56,277 nt of DNA from Cloacibacillus sp. (GCF_020860125.1 NZ_JAJBUX010000075.1:1-56277); one strand, 5' to 3'; positions 24,661 through 33,830 are shown, counted from the first letter of the stretch. Program-made: numbers and translations. The notes: generated by a model not told the origin, from the sequence alone.

Positions 24661-26065
24661 GAAATATAGAACCATATCCAACCTTTCGGGCCCGCTTATG
24701 ATGGTCAACAAGGTGCAGGATGTAAGCTATGACGAACTTGCCGAGATCACCCTTGGTGACGGGGAACACCGCCGCGGACGCGTGCTCGAAATAGATCAGG
24801 ACAGGGCTCTCGTTCAGGTCTACGAGGGAAGCAGCGGCATCGACGTCAATTCGACGGAGATCCGCTTCCTCGGAGACGTCCTTAAACTTCCCGTCTCGAA
24901 AGACATGCTCGGGCGTATATTCAACGGACGCGGAGATCCCATCGACGGCGGCGCCGCGATCATTCCCGAGGCCTATCTTGACGTCAACGGAAACCCGATG
25001 AACCCCTTCTCGCGTGACTTCCCCTCGGAATTCATTCAGACGGGAGTCTCGACGATAGACGGTATGAACCCGCTCGTCCGCGGACAGAAGCTGCCCATAT
25101 TCTCGGGAAGCGGTATGCCGCACAATAAAATGGCGGCGCAGATCGCGCGTCAGGCGACGGTCATCAGCGGACACTCCGACTTCGCCGTCGTCTTCGCCGC
25201 GATGGGCATCACCTTTGAAGAGGCCTCCTTCTTCATGGAGGACTTCCGTAAGACCGGCGCTCTTGAGCGTACCGTCATGTACGTCAATCTCGCGGACGAC
25301 CCCGCGATCGAGCGTATCTCCACGCCCCGTCTCGCGCTGACCGCCGCGGAGTACCTCGCCTTTGAAAAGGGAATGCACGTCCTCGTCATCCTCACCGACC
25401 TTACGAACTACTGCGAAGCTCTGCGAGAGATCTCGGCGGCGCGTAAGGAAGTTCCCGGACGCCGCGGCTACCCCGGATACCTCTACACGGACCTTGCGAC
25501 CATGTACGAGCGCGCCGGACGCCTTCGCGGCAAAAAGGGCTCGATCACGCAGATACCGATCCTCACGATGCCTGAAGACGACAAGACTCACCCGATCCCC
25601 GACCTTACGGGATACATAACGGAGGGACAGATCATCCTTGCCCGTACTCTGCACCGCAAGGGCATCTATCCGCCGGTCGACGTCATGCCTTCGCTTTCGC
25701 GTCTTAAGGACAAGGGAATCGGCAAGGGCAAGACACGCGAGGACCACGCGGACCTCATGAACCAGCTTTTCGCCGCCTACTCGCGCGGTAAAGAAGCTAA
25801 AGAACTTGCCGTCATCCTCGGCGAAGGCGCGCTTTCCGAAGAGGACAAGGCCTTCGCTAAGTTCGCCGACCAGTTTGAAGACCGCTATGTGCGTCAGGGC
25901 GAATACGAGAACCGTACCATCGAAGATACGCTGCTTCTCGGATGGGAGCTTCTCACCATCGTCCCCGTCCGCGAATTGAAGCGTGTGAGAGACGAATACA
26001 TAGAGAAATATCTGAAGCCGCTCGTCGCCGCGCAAGAGGATCTCGAACAGCTGGCAAAGCCGTAG
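24647..26065 (+). CDS. ntpB: V-type ATPase regulatory subunit B
   Basis: The 472-residue protein is homologous in form to subunit A but lacks a P-loop: the corresponding stretch reads SGSGMPHNKMAAQIARQ, as expected for non-catalytic B. NLADDPAIERISTPR, YPGYLYTDLATMYERAGR and the late IEDTLLLGWELL are also family-like. ATG 24647, after GGGAGGTG, gives the standard MRLPEKYRTI start; a longer open frame from 24614 overlaps subunit A further and is not favoured. Confidence 0.97.
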   Translation: MRLPEKYRTISNLSGPLMMVNKVQDVSYDELAEITLGDGEHRRGRVLEIDQDRALVQVYEGSSGIDVNSTEIRFLGDVLKLPVSKDMLGRIFNGRGDPIDGGAAIIPEAYLDVNGNPMNPFSRDFPSEFIQTGVSTIDGMNPLVRGQKLPIFSGSGMPHNKMAAQIARQATVISGHSDFAVVFAAMGITFEEASFFMEDFRKTGALERTVMYVNLADDPAIERISTPRLALTAAEYLAFEKGMHVLVILTDLTNYCEALREISAARKEVPGRRGYPGYLYTDLATMYERAGRLRGKKGSITQIPILTMPEDDKTHPIPDLTGYITEGQIILARTLHRKGIYPPVDVMPSLSRLKDKGIGKGKTREDHADLMNQLFAAYSRGKEAKELAVILGEGALSEEDKAFAKFADQFEDRYVRQGEYENRTIEDTLLLGWELLTIVPVRELKRVRDEYIEKYLKPLVAAQEDLEQLAKP

Positions 26066-26081
26066 GAAGGGGTGACCTCTG

Positions 26082-26708
26082 ATGGCAAAGGCGCTTAATG
26101 TCAACCCCAATAGAATGGAGCTCTCGAGGCTCAAAAGGCTGCTCGTCGTCGCCAAGAGGGGACACAAGCTTCTCAAGGACAAGCAGGACGCGCTCGTAAA
26201 GGAATTTCTTGTCCGCGCGCGAGCCGTCTACGAGCTGCGCAAAGAGGTAGAGAGAGAGCTCAACGACTGCTACGGAGGCTTTCTCATGGCCCGCGCGCAG
26301 ACGCTGCCGCAGATGCTGGAGCAGACGCTGATGGCCGCCGGCGGCGACCTGCGGGTCGAGATCGAGTACAAAAATGTGATGAGCGTGCGCGTTCCCGTAT
26401 ATGTGCTTCCCGAACAGCGCGCGGAGCTTAACTATGGTCTCGCGACCTCGCCGGGCAGCCTCGACGTGGCACTTGAGAAGTTCCTCAAAGTAATGCCGAA
26501 GCTCGTCCACCTTGCGGCGGAGGAGAAGGCGGTGCGCTCGATGGCCCTCGAGATCGAGAGGACGCGGCGCAGGGTCAACGCCCTGGAGCACGTCATGATC
26601 CCCTCCTACACCGAGGCGATCCGCTCCATCTCCATGAAGCTCGAAGAGATGGAACGCTCGACGCTGAGCAGGCTGATGGTTATCAAGGAGATCGTCAGGA
26701 ACCACTAA
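26082..26708 (+). CDS. ntpD: V-type ATPase central stalk subunit D
   Basis: The 208-residue protein has the NPNRMELSRLKRLL start and long N- and C-terminal helices that form the rotor coiled coil; RRRVNALEHVMIP is the family signature near residue 165-180. It is the last operon gene, 16 bases after subunit B, with GGAAGGGG upstream. A terminator follows at 26737. No extra ntpH or ntpJ gene is present. Confidence 0.95.
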   Translation: MAKALNVNPNRMELSRLKRLLVVAKRGHKLLKDKQDALVKEFLVRARAVYELRKEVERELNDCYGGFLMARAQTLPQMLEQTLMAAGGDLRVEIEYKNVMSVRVPVYVLPEQRAELNYGLATSPGSLDVALEKFLKVMPKLVHLAAEEKAVRSMALEIERTRRRVNALEHVMIPSYTEAIRSISMKLEEMERSTLSRLMVIKEIVRNH

Positions 26709-26736
26709 CGGCCTCCTGACAAAAGATAAAATACGG

Positions 26737-26767
26737 TGCGTCCATTGGGCGCACTGTTTTTTATTTT
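26737..26767 (+). terminator. Terminator of the V-ATPase operon
   Basis: The stem GTGCGTCC/GGGCGCAC (26737-26744 with 26748-26755, one G-T pair) is followed by TGTTTTTTATTTTT, about 30 bases after the subunit D stop. Confidence 0.85.
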
Positions 26768-26772
26768 TAGAT

Positions 26773-26778
26773 TATAAT
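26773..26778 (+). promoter_or_regulatory. Candidate -10 box for the aldo/keto reductase gene
   Basis: TATAAT lies about 35 bases upstream of ATG 26813, directly after the T-tail of the V-ATPase terminator. The -35 region would fall inside the terminator stem. Confidence 0.35.
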
Positions 26779-26812
26779 AACAAAGAGACTACTTGGGAAA
26801 GCGGTGAAAAAT

Positions 26813-27910
26813 ATGGAATATATCGATTTTGGCAAAACTGGAATGAGGGTGTCGCGCTTTGGCCTCGGCTGCATGAGGCTGCCGGAGGAGCTGTCCGAGG
26901 CGGTCGGCATCGTCCGCTGCGCCATCGACAGCGGCGTAAATTATCTTGATACGGCTTATATTTATCCGGGAAGCGAGGAGATCGTCGGTAAAGCTCTTAC
27001 GGGTGGTTACCGTGACAAGACTTACCTGGTGACGAAATGTCCCGTGATCCATGTCAGCAAATACGAAGATATGGAAAAATTCCTCGACGAGGAGCTGCTG
27101 CGCCTCAAGACCGATTACGTGGACATCTACATGCTGCACAACCTCAGCCCCGGAGTCTGGAAAAAAGTTAAGGATCTGGATGGCTTCAAGTTCCTTGAGG
27201 AGATGCAGAAGAAGGGCAAAATACTGCACAAGGGTTTTTCTATCCACAATACATTTGAGGCCTTCAAAGAGGCCGTAGACCTGTATAACTGGGATATGGC
27301 GCAGATACAGCTCAATATCCTTGACGAAAAACCGCAGGCCGGCGGCACCGAAGGGCTGAAATACGCCGCCTCGCGCGGACTGCCGGTCACGATAATGGAG
27401 CCGCTGCGCGGAGGTTCGCTGATCTCCGACCTTTCGCCGGAGGCCAGGGCGCTGATTGAAGACTTTCCAGTCAAACGTTCGCTTGCCGAATGGGCCTTCC
27501 GCTGGCTTTACAACAAGCCGGAGGTCTCCGTCATCCTCAGCGGCGTTTCGACTATGGAGCAGCTCAAGGATAACCTGCGCATATTCGAGGATACCGCCGC
27601 CGGGGTGATGACGGAGGCGGAAGAGGAGCTGATCACGAAGCTGCGCGAGACCTTTGAGATGCAGAAGCGGATCGGCTGCACGGACTGCAAATACTGTCTG
27701 CCCTGTCCAAAGACGGTGCTCATCCCGAGCGTCTTTTCCTATTACAACAAATACATGCTGACCGGGGACGAATCGCTCAAAGAGGCTTACCGTGCGGGAC
27801 AGAGAAAGGCCGATAAATGCGTTTCCTGCCACCTCTGTGAAAAGCACTGCCCGCAGGGGCTGAAGATTGCGGAGCTGCTCAAAGAGGCCCACGCGGTACT
27901 CGAGGGATAA
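26813..27910 (+). CDS. Aldo/keto reductase with C-terminal double [4Fe-4S] ferredoxin domain
   Basis: The 365-residue protein has an aldo/keto reductase barrel (about 1-285) with the expected tetrad: Asp and Tyr in DTAYIYPGSEE, Lys in VTKCP and His in MLHNL. This is followed by a ferredoxin-type tail with CTDCKYCLPCPK and CVSCHLCEKHCPQG, enough cysteines for two [4Fe-4S] clusters. Such proteins are common in anaerobes, but their substrates are mostly undefined. ATG 26813 gives the usual MEYIDFGKTG start; GTG 26804 is possible but has no better site. It stands alone between the V-ATPase terminator and rnpB. Confidence 0.93.
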   Translation: MEYIDFGKTGMRVSRFGLGCMRLPEELSEAVGIVRCAIDSGVNYLDTAYIYPGSEEIVGKALTGGYRDKTYLVTKCPVIHVSKYEDMEKFLDEELLRLKTDYVDIYMLHNLSPGVWKKVKDLDGFKFLEEMQKKGKILHKGFSIHNTFEAFKEAVDLYNWDMAQIQLNILDEKPQAGGTEGLKYAASRGLPVTIMEPLRGGSLISDLSPEARALIEDFPVKRSLAEWAFRWLYNKPEVSVILSGVSTMEQLKDNLRIFEDTAAGVMTEAEEELITKLRETFEMQKRIGCTDCKYCLPCPKTVLIPSVFSYYNKYMLTGDESLKEAYRAGQRKADKCVSCHLCEKHCPQGLKIAELLKEAHAVLEG

Positions 27911-27944
27911 CGCGGAGGCGCCTGTCTCTTTACCCTTTAGATTA

Positions 27945-27953
27945 TGTTATAAT
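27945..27953 (+). promoter_or_regulatory. Extended -10 promoter of rnpB
   Basis: TGTTATAAT is an exact extended -10 (TG-n-TATAAT), seven bases before the predicted 5' end of RNase P RNA at about 27960. No strong -35 box is evident. Confidence 0.7.
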
Positions 27954-27959
27954 ATCCAT

Positions 27960-28310
27960 TCGGAGTATCTAATCCAGCCGCCGGCGCATCGCGCGGGAGG
28001 AAAGTCCGGGCTCCAAAGGGCAGGATGCAGGAGAAATTCCTGCGGGTGCGAACCCAGGGAAAGTGCCGCAGAAAAGCAGACCGCCGCGGCGACGCGGTAA
28101 GGGTGAAAAGGTGGGGTAAGAGCCCACCGGCCGTCAGGGGAACCTGCGGGCCTGGCAAACCCCATCCGGAGCAAGGTCGAATAGGGAAGGCTGAGGCGGC
28201 CCGCTGACTTCCGGGTATGACCGCTCATTCCCGTATGCAAGTACGGGGTTAGATAAATGGCTGGAGGGAGCGAAAGCTCTTTACAAAACCCGGCTTATTG
28301 GGTGCTCCGT
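27960..28310 (+). ncRNA. rnpB: RNase P RNA, bacterial class A
   Basis: The catalytic RNA of RNase P, which matures the 5' end of tRNAs. Hallmarks are visible in order: P1 5' strand CGGAGTA (27961-), GAGGAAAGTCCGGGCTCC (CR-I, about 27998), the P-rich central part with AAGAGCCCACCG, and the 3' conserved block with AGATAAATGGCTG and CAAAACCCGGCTTA. This ends in GTGCTCCG, which pairs with the 5' P1 strand. Length of about 350 nt is normal for type A. A promoter (27945) and a strong terminator (28311) bracket it. Confidence 0.97.
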
Positions 28311-28353
28311 ACGGCGCCGCGGACTGCATATTGCAGCCGCGGCGCCGTTGTTT
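28311..28353 (+). terminator. Terminator of rnpB
   Basis: A 12-bp stem ACGGCGCCGCGG/CCGCGGCGCCGT (28311-28322 with 28337-28348) continues, after a one-base bulge, as CTGCA/TGCAG around a TAT loop. It is followed by TGTTTT. Confidence 0.92.
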
Positions 28354-28497
28354 TCATGCGCATGTTACCGCCTAGTACTCATACTTCCTCACGATTACTA
28401 AAAAACAATATCCGTGAGTACATCTAGTATTCGCCGTTGTGGACTGCACGATTTATAATACCTTTTTATTTTGAATAAAATTGGTCTGTGAGGCGCC

Positions 28498-28525
28498 TTG
28501 TGAAAATGCTTAAATGGTTTAAAAT
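28498..28525 (+). promoter_or_regulatory. Candidate promoter for the membrane diguanylate cyclase gene
   Basis: TTGTGA (28498-28503) and TAAAAT (28520-28525) are spaced 16 bases apart. Transcription would start near 28532, which favours GTG 28567 as the translation start over ATG 28537. Confidence 0.5.
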
Positions 28526-28566
28526 GATAGAGAAAAATGATGTTCGATTATAAAGGTGGAGTCAGC

Positions 28567-30087
28567 GTGAAGGCTGGAGATACCAGATATGCCGTATCTT
28601 TGGGGGTACGTGTCGGGTTTATATTTCTATTGTCGCTTCTGACCATAATATTTGTAGCCTATTATATACTTTCTGAAAATTTTCACAATCAGCTGACAGA
28701 TTATACGGTCAAACTTATACAGGCAATGGTCAATCAGGGTGTGGAGACCGTAGAGCATCAGCTGGAAACAGAACAGAGATATGCCGTTTTTTTGGCGGAC
28801 TCTCTTAATCTAACCGCTTCTGGCGGGGCGAGCGTCAAGTTCCCCGCGGTCTCTTCTGGACGCGGCGAGCTACGTTTTCTCTATGTCACAAAAGAAGGGA
28901 CGACTGCGTCGGACGGACGCCGGCGCGACGTCAGAACACGCGGGGATATACGTGCGGCCTTTGGCGGCAAAACCTCAGTCTACGGCCCTTATTTTAATGA
29001 AGAAAATGAATTCGTGGTCTGCTATTCTGCTCCCGTGAGGCGTGGAGAAAATGTCGTCGGTGTGTTAAGTATTGAGAAGGACGGCTATCTTTTCTGTAAA
29101 CTGATAAAAAATATCCGCTTCGTTGACTCTGGAGAGTCATATATCATTAATGCCGATGGGACCGATATAGCTGTCAGCGACCCGAACCATATCGACTGGG
29201 TAAATTCCCAATATAACGCAGTGAAATTGTTGACGGAACATGAGGAACCAGTTACACGCTCGGTGATGGAACTGGAGAGCAAGGGACTTGCCGGCGAATC
29301 AGGAGTGGGCACCTATTACTGGAAGGGAAGCATCTGCTATGTGGTCTACGCGCCAATTCCTGCCATGCACTGGGTGCTGCTGGCGGGGCTGCGTGAGGTG
29401 GAGATCGCCAGTATGACGCAGTCCGCCCTCTATTCCGCGATTTCAAACGGTCCGGCGCTTAGTATATGCTTTGTTATTTTTATTCTGCTAAGCGGATTGA
29501 TTGTATATTGGATTATTTCTAGTATGAAAAAGAATGCCGAGATTAACGAGAAGCTGGAAATTATTGCCAATCACGATTCACTCACAGGTCTTTTGAACCG
29601 GCGTTTTCTTGAAACAAATCTTTTGGATTCGTGGAAATACCCCATACGTGTTTCTGGGCAGGCGGCTGTCTTTATGATGGATATAGACGATTTTAAGAGA
29701 TATAACGACGCTTTTGGACACCAGTATGGTGACCGTTGTCTCTGTCGGGTGGCAGGCCTTTTTAAAAACGCCTTTAACGGGTATGACGCGGCTGTGATGC
29801 GATATGGCGGCGAAGAATTTCTTACCGTTGTATTTTCTGTAGATAGAGAAGCGGCGCTGGAACTTGGAGATAATATCTGCCGGTTGGTAGAGAACGATAT
29901 GATTCCCAACGGTTCTGATGGCGTAGTTACCGTCAGTGTTGGTATCTGCTACGTGGTTACGACGCTTGACATGCCGTTGTATAGTTGTATTCGGATAGCC
30001 GACGAGGCCCTATACATGGCGAAGAAGGGCGGGAAAAACAGGACGGAACTTCTATCCCCAAGCTCTGAGATTACCGCGCCGCTGTGA
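28567..30087 (+). CDS. Membrane-bound sensor diguanylate cyclase (dCache-like, active GGEEF)
   Basis: The 506-residue protein has a transmembrane helix at about 14-38, an extracytoplasmic Cache-like sensor region (about 40-295, with VYGPYFNEENEFVVCYSAPV), a second helix at about 297-322, and a C-terminal GGDEF domain. The active-site motif is RYGGEEF near residue 414, with DHDSLTGLLNRR-type NHDSLTGLLNRR and DIDDFKRYND upstream, so cyclase activity (two GTP to c-di-GMP) is predicted. The inhibitory RxxD site is replaced by NGYD. GTG 28567 follows AAGGTGGAG; ATG 28537 is an alternative with a poor site. It is preceded by a promoter candidate at 28498. Confidence 0.88.
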   Translation: MKAGDTRYAVSLGVRVGFIFLLSLLTIIFVAYYILSENFHNQLTDYTVKLIQAMVNQGVETVEHQLETEQRYAVFLADSLNLTASGGASVKFPAVSSGRGELRFLYVTKEGTTASDGRRRDVRTRGDIRAAFGGKTSVYGPYFNEENEFVVCYSAPVRRGENVVGVLSIEKDGYLFCKLIKNIRFVDSGESYIINADGTDIAVSDPNHIDWVNSQYNAVKLLTEHEEPVTRSVMELESKGLAGESGVGTYYWKGSICYVVYAPIPAMHWVLLAGLREVEIASMTQSALYSAISNGPALSICFVIFILLSGLIVYWIISSMKKNAEINEKLEIIANHDSLTGLLNRRFLETNLLDSWKYPIRVSGQAAVFMMDIDDFKRYNDAFGHQYGDRCLCRVAGLFKNAFNGYDAAVMRYGGEEFLTVVFSVDREAALELGDNICRLVENDMIPNGSDGVVTVSVGICYVVTTLDMPLYSCIRIADEALYMAKKGGKNRTELLSPSSEITAPL

Positions 30088-30268
30088 CGATGCTCTCGGA
30101 CATGGGCGGTCGTTTGCTCTGCTATACAAATATAGATTGGATGCACAACTGGACGGAGGCGGTGTGTGCCGCTTAACGATCCAGATATTGCCTGCGTTCC
30201 GGGTAAGACTGCGGCCCGACTTGTTGTTTACCCATGGTTCGGCGGCTAAGAGCTTGGTTCCTGCATTT

Positions 30269-31600
30269 TTATAGATGCATGGAAATTCCGTTCATAGCTT
30301 TTCTCTGTCGCTTTTCTTCACAACCTTTTATTGCCGAGACTATCAAAGATTCCGGATCGGTACCCTCCTCCGGACAACGGACAAAATACCAGTCAGCGTG
30401 GATATACTCCCTGTTTTCCCTGATCTTAGTCTTCCAAAGCAGCTCCAGGGATATACCTCTCGCGATATCTCCCGCCTCTTTCATTTCCATTTTTTCAAAT
30501 ATCGCCACCGCATAGCCCGCTTCGCCCATTCTGGCGGTAATGTGCGGACTGTAAATATAATCCCGAAGACAGCGCATCGTGTGTTCCATATATTCGTTCT
30601 TCTGTTTCTCATCCATAATGCGCGCAAGCCGTATATATTCGTCCATAGCAAAATAGATGATAGTATATTCATTTTTGCCGCGGCTGGCGGCGAGACGCTT
30701 TAGCTCTTCCAGAAAGCCATCGCGGTTTAAAAAGCCCGTCTCATGATCAAAGCTCAATATGGAGGATATTTGCCGGCGCTGTCTTAGCGTGATATAGAAT
30801 AAAACTATGCAGCCTGACAACAATATAATGACAAACGCGCCGCCGCCAAAGAGCAGCAGCCTGCCGCGCGGCGAAATCCATCCGCCAATAGGCCTGATCA
30901 TCAGCGTCCATTCCGTAGGCATATAAAAGGTACACCTTTCAGCGTCAGAGAGGTCGTTATGCGGATCGGAGGCCTCAACGACCTCTTTGTTTCCATCCTG
31001 CGGAGAGACTCGCCAAAGCTCATACTCATAGCCGCTTTGCCGCAGATAGGCCATATTCAGCTGTTTTAAGACATAATCGGCTTTGGCGGCGACAATGACC
31101 TCTCCTAAATAGCGTTTGCCCTCAAACATGGGATGGATAAAAAAGAAGCAGCTTCCTTTACCATCTATATCGACAGGGCCTCCGACAAAAGAGCCGCGAA
31201 TTAAACGTGACAAGCTGAAAGCATAGGGATATTCCCGCAGCTGCCGCCCGATCTCCTCGGTAAACTTGCCTTTCGGCCAGATACTCACGACCTTATCGTC
31301 CGTCACTAGATAGGCGCAAATCGCCGTCTCTTTTTTGAGTATTTTATCCGCGTACCGCAGAAAAAGCACAGGATCCGCCGGTGCCCTCTTCATCATCTCT
31401 GCCAGCTCTACCGCCTTATTCATGCCGCCAAAAAGCGTCTCCTGTAGATTCCGGCGCGTCAGCTCCAAGACTACGCGCGCGTTTGCCCGGCGAAAATCTT
31501 CAAAGCTGCGGTCAAACCAGAAAAGAAGCGCCACCGCCGCGAACAGGGAAATGACCGCGGCGCAAAAGACAAACCATGTGCGGCATTTATCATATCTCAC
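30269..31600 (-). CDS. Membrane sensor protein with degenerate GGDEF domain
   Basis: The 443-residue protein has an N-terminal helix (about 9-30), a periplasmic sensor region, a second helix near 250-275 and a GGDEF-fold domain starting at DHETGFLNRDGFLEEL. The signature is replaced by MGEAG (about 358-362), and the DxD metal site reads AMDEY, so it should not make c-di-GMP; it may bind a ligand or regulate a partner. The start GTG 31600 lies seven bases after AAGGAG and overlaps the stop of the upstream cyclase gene by 11 bases, so translation is normally coupled to it. That upstream gene carries a premature stop, though the ribosome-binding site here is independent. Confidence 0.8.
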   Translation of the reverse strand: MRYDKCRTWFVFCAAVISLFAAVALLFWFDRSFEDFRRANARVVLELTRRNLQETLFGGMNKAVELAEMMKRAPADPVLFLRYADKILKKETAICAYLVTDDKVVSIWPKGKFTEEIGRQLREYPYAFSLSRLIRGSFVGGPVDIDGKGSCFFFIHPMFEGKRYLGEVIVAAKADYVLKQLNMAYLRQSGYEYELWRVSPQDGNKEVVEASDPHNDLSDAERCTFYMPTEWTLMIRPIGGWISPRGRLLLFGGGAFVIILLSGCIVLFYITLRQRRQISSILSFDHETGFLNRDGFLEELKRLAASRGKNEYTIIYFAMDEYIRLARIMDEKQKNEYMEHTMRCLRDYIYSPHITARMGEAGYAVAIFEKMEMKEAGDIARGISLELLWKTKIRENREYIHADWYFVRCPEEGTDPESLIVSAIKGCEEKRQRKAMNGISMHL

Positions 31601-33152
31601 GGAAATTCTCCTTCGAGTAGATGTGATATGTGCCCTTTCCATGTTGTTTTACATAGTAGAGCGCCTGGTCCGCGCTGCTGACCAGATAGTCGAGCTCCGC
31701 CCCGCTTTTGTACAGCGCTACGCCGATGCTGCAATGGATCATAATGTCTTCGCCGAATTCCGCCAGCGGAAAATGCAGACGAGACGCCAGCTCGCCCAGC
31801 ACGCGGCGCAGTTCGTCAACATTTTTCAAGCCGGTCAGCAGCATGACGAATTCATCGCCGCCGTAACGTCCGGTCAGCCCGTCAAATTTCTTTTCATATT
31901 CACGCAGGATATAGCCGATATTTTTGAGTGCGAGGTCTCCAGCTCTATGTCCGTAAGTATCGTTGAGTTTTTTCAAATCGTCCAGATCTATAAAACAGAA
32001 GGCCGCGACATCTTCGCTGCCGACAAGGTTTTTCAAACGCCCGTTGACCTGGCTGACAAAGACGGAGCGCGTGACTACGCCTGTAAGGCTGTCGGAGAGG
32101 CCGTTGCCCGTCAGCTGCAGCACCTCATTAAAATCGAGGTTATGCGGATTTTCATCTAAATACAGCTTTCTCTCAAGCATCTGTACCGACTGGATCAGCG
32201 AATCGACGGTCATTCGCTGAGAGCGCATGTAGCGGCTTACAAGCCAGGCAAAGAGGATGAAAGACAGAATGAAGATAATAACGGCCGGTATATCGCCCAT
32301 CAGCTGCGACCAGTAGACAGTCCAGAAATCTGTCGTCACGATGATACTCCAGGAAGTATTTTCCACTGGAGAGTATAGTGAGTAATAGAGGTTGGGCAGG
32401 CGCAGAGCCCAGAACCCGCCGTCTTTTCCCCCCAGCAGATCCGCCTCGATCTTATTCTTAGTATTGCCAAAGAGCTTAAATTTTCCCAGATAGTCCAGAT
32501 AGCTGTTCCCGTAACGTAATTTGTCGGTGACAGACATCATCTGATTACGCGAACCCAGCATTGTCGCTTCGACTCCGCTTCTTCGGGACGCGCCGACCAG
32601 CAGCCTCTGTATCTCTTCAAAATAAATCGCGCAGAAGATACTGCCGGAGATTCTTCCGTTCCAGTAGAGCGGGACCGCCACGGTATAATTGAGCGTCACA
32701 CCGTCGGCTCCGGCGGCGAAACTGTCCGTCACCTGTACTTTGCCGGTTGTGAACAGCCGCTGCATGTATTCGCGGCTGGCCAGGCTGGTGGCTCCCCTGG
32801 CGGAATATACGTTTATATCCTGGTCCACATAACGGATCATCATATAGCCGAAATGTTTGTTGATTTGGTCCAGGCTGTTCACTTTGCCCATATATGGAAG
32901 AGACGGGTCTCTGTACTGCTCTTGGGCGGCACAGGACTCCAACAGCCGAATTGACTGTTTTATCCGATATTCAATTTACCATTTCGCGGCATTCATCGTC
33001 GTTTTAGACGTCCACTTCATCTCTTCGAAGCTGTGATATATCCCGCCAACGATGAAGGTAAGAAGTATCAGTATGCAAAAAATGAGGTTGTATTTAAAGA
33101 CAGGCTTGTATGATAATAGGAATTTTTCGCCTTTCCTTTTGTCTGTTTTCAA
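31590..33152 (-). pseudogene. dCache-GGDEF diguanylate cyclase interrupted by an in-frame TAA
   Basis: Read in one frame from TTG 33152 (GGAGGG six bases upstream), the gene encodes a cytoplasmic tail, a transmembrane helix (LIFCILILLTFIVGG), a TAA stop at 32976-32978, and then, still in frame, IEYRIKQSIRLLESCAAQ and the rest of a Cache sensor, a second helix (VIIFILSFILFAWLV) and an intact GGDEF domain (RYGGDEF, SDSLTGVVTR, DLDDLKKLND). A single C-to-T change in CAA would explain the stop. The 3' part is open to 31590 but lacks a ribosome-binding site, so a functional product is doubtful. Alternatives are a sequencing error or readthrough. Confidence 0.8.
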
Positions 33153-33830
33153 CTTATTCCCTCCTGTCAACCGTTGAGTTACACCAACATGCTGCGTACA
33201 ACTTCGAACCATATCTGCAATAGTTTCCATTCTAACACCACCCAAATTGTAAAGCAACATGCCGCGTCCGGTCGTAATCATCAGATTTCACACGGCAGCC
33301 TGTATAAAATAGCGCGCGGAACTGCTATCGGGGAGGCGTCATGTGTAAGTGGCCGAGCGAATTGGCAATGCGCGGTGAACTTTCTCCTTTGAGCCCTTCT
33401 ATTTGTGTTTAGCCAAGAAAACACGCGGATAGTTGGCGAAAACTATTATTAAACGACTTGGCGGGAGCGCTTGCATTATAGCGACTCAGAGCTGCCGCGA
33501 ATATTTATCCCGCCAGTATATAAGAGTGGGACTTTGGCGGTGTAGCTGCCCTTGGACAGCAAGATATTAATATTTTTTAATTGAATACGTAAAATTACCT
33601 AAAAAAAGCAAGAATAGATGATTTGTTTGTATGCATACTTTCAGGCAATATTTGCTCTAAAGAGGCATAAAAAGTAGTTAAAATTCGCTTACAGACTGCC
33701 TTTTCTAAACAATAGGTCTATAGACCCTATTATGTTCACCACTTTGGATTCCTTTGCGTTGCGGAATCAACTTTGAGAGTATAAGGTGTTATAAAGTGGG
33801 ATAAAGTGGTAGAAAGTGGGTGAATTGTTG
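33153..33830. other. Long AT-rich intergenic region between the cyclase pseudogene and mraZ
   Basis: About 680 bases between divergent genes. It has no credible open frame. It holds a near-palindrome AATAGGTCTATAGACCCTATT (33711-33731), two imperfect direct copies of AACATGCYGCGT (about 33187 and 33258), and the MraZ boxes at 33796-33820 beside mraZ. The promoter of the dcw cluster must lie here. TATAAG (33780-33785) and TATAAA (33790-33795) are possible -10 boxes without a clear -35. Confidence 0.6.
33796..33820 (+). promoter_or_regulatory. MraZ operator: three GTGGG-type boxes at 10-base spacing
   Basis: GTGGG (33796), GTGGT (33806) and GTGGG (33816) repeat with an exact 10-base period, each preceded by an A-rich spacer. 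Direct TGGG repeats one helical turn apart are the known binding site of MraZ, which represses its own cluster. The third box runs into GTGGGTGA, which also serves as the ribosome-binding site for ATG 33831. Confidence 0.85.

Noticed and set aside
24512..26182. Long - strand open frame opposite ntpB
   Set aside because: Antisense to a strongly conserved subunit; no ribosome-binding site and no domain. A codon-bias artefact.
28360..28500. GTACTCA/TGAGTAC and CTCACG/CGTGAG pairs after rnpB
   Set aside because: Short stems with a loop of more than 30 bases in AT-rich DNA; chance pairing is likely.
31335..32159. + strand open frame spanning the two - strand GGDEF genes
   Set aside because: Overlaps motif-bearing coding sequence on the other strand and shows no domain of its own.
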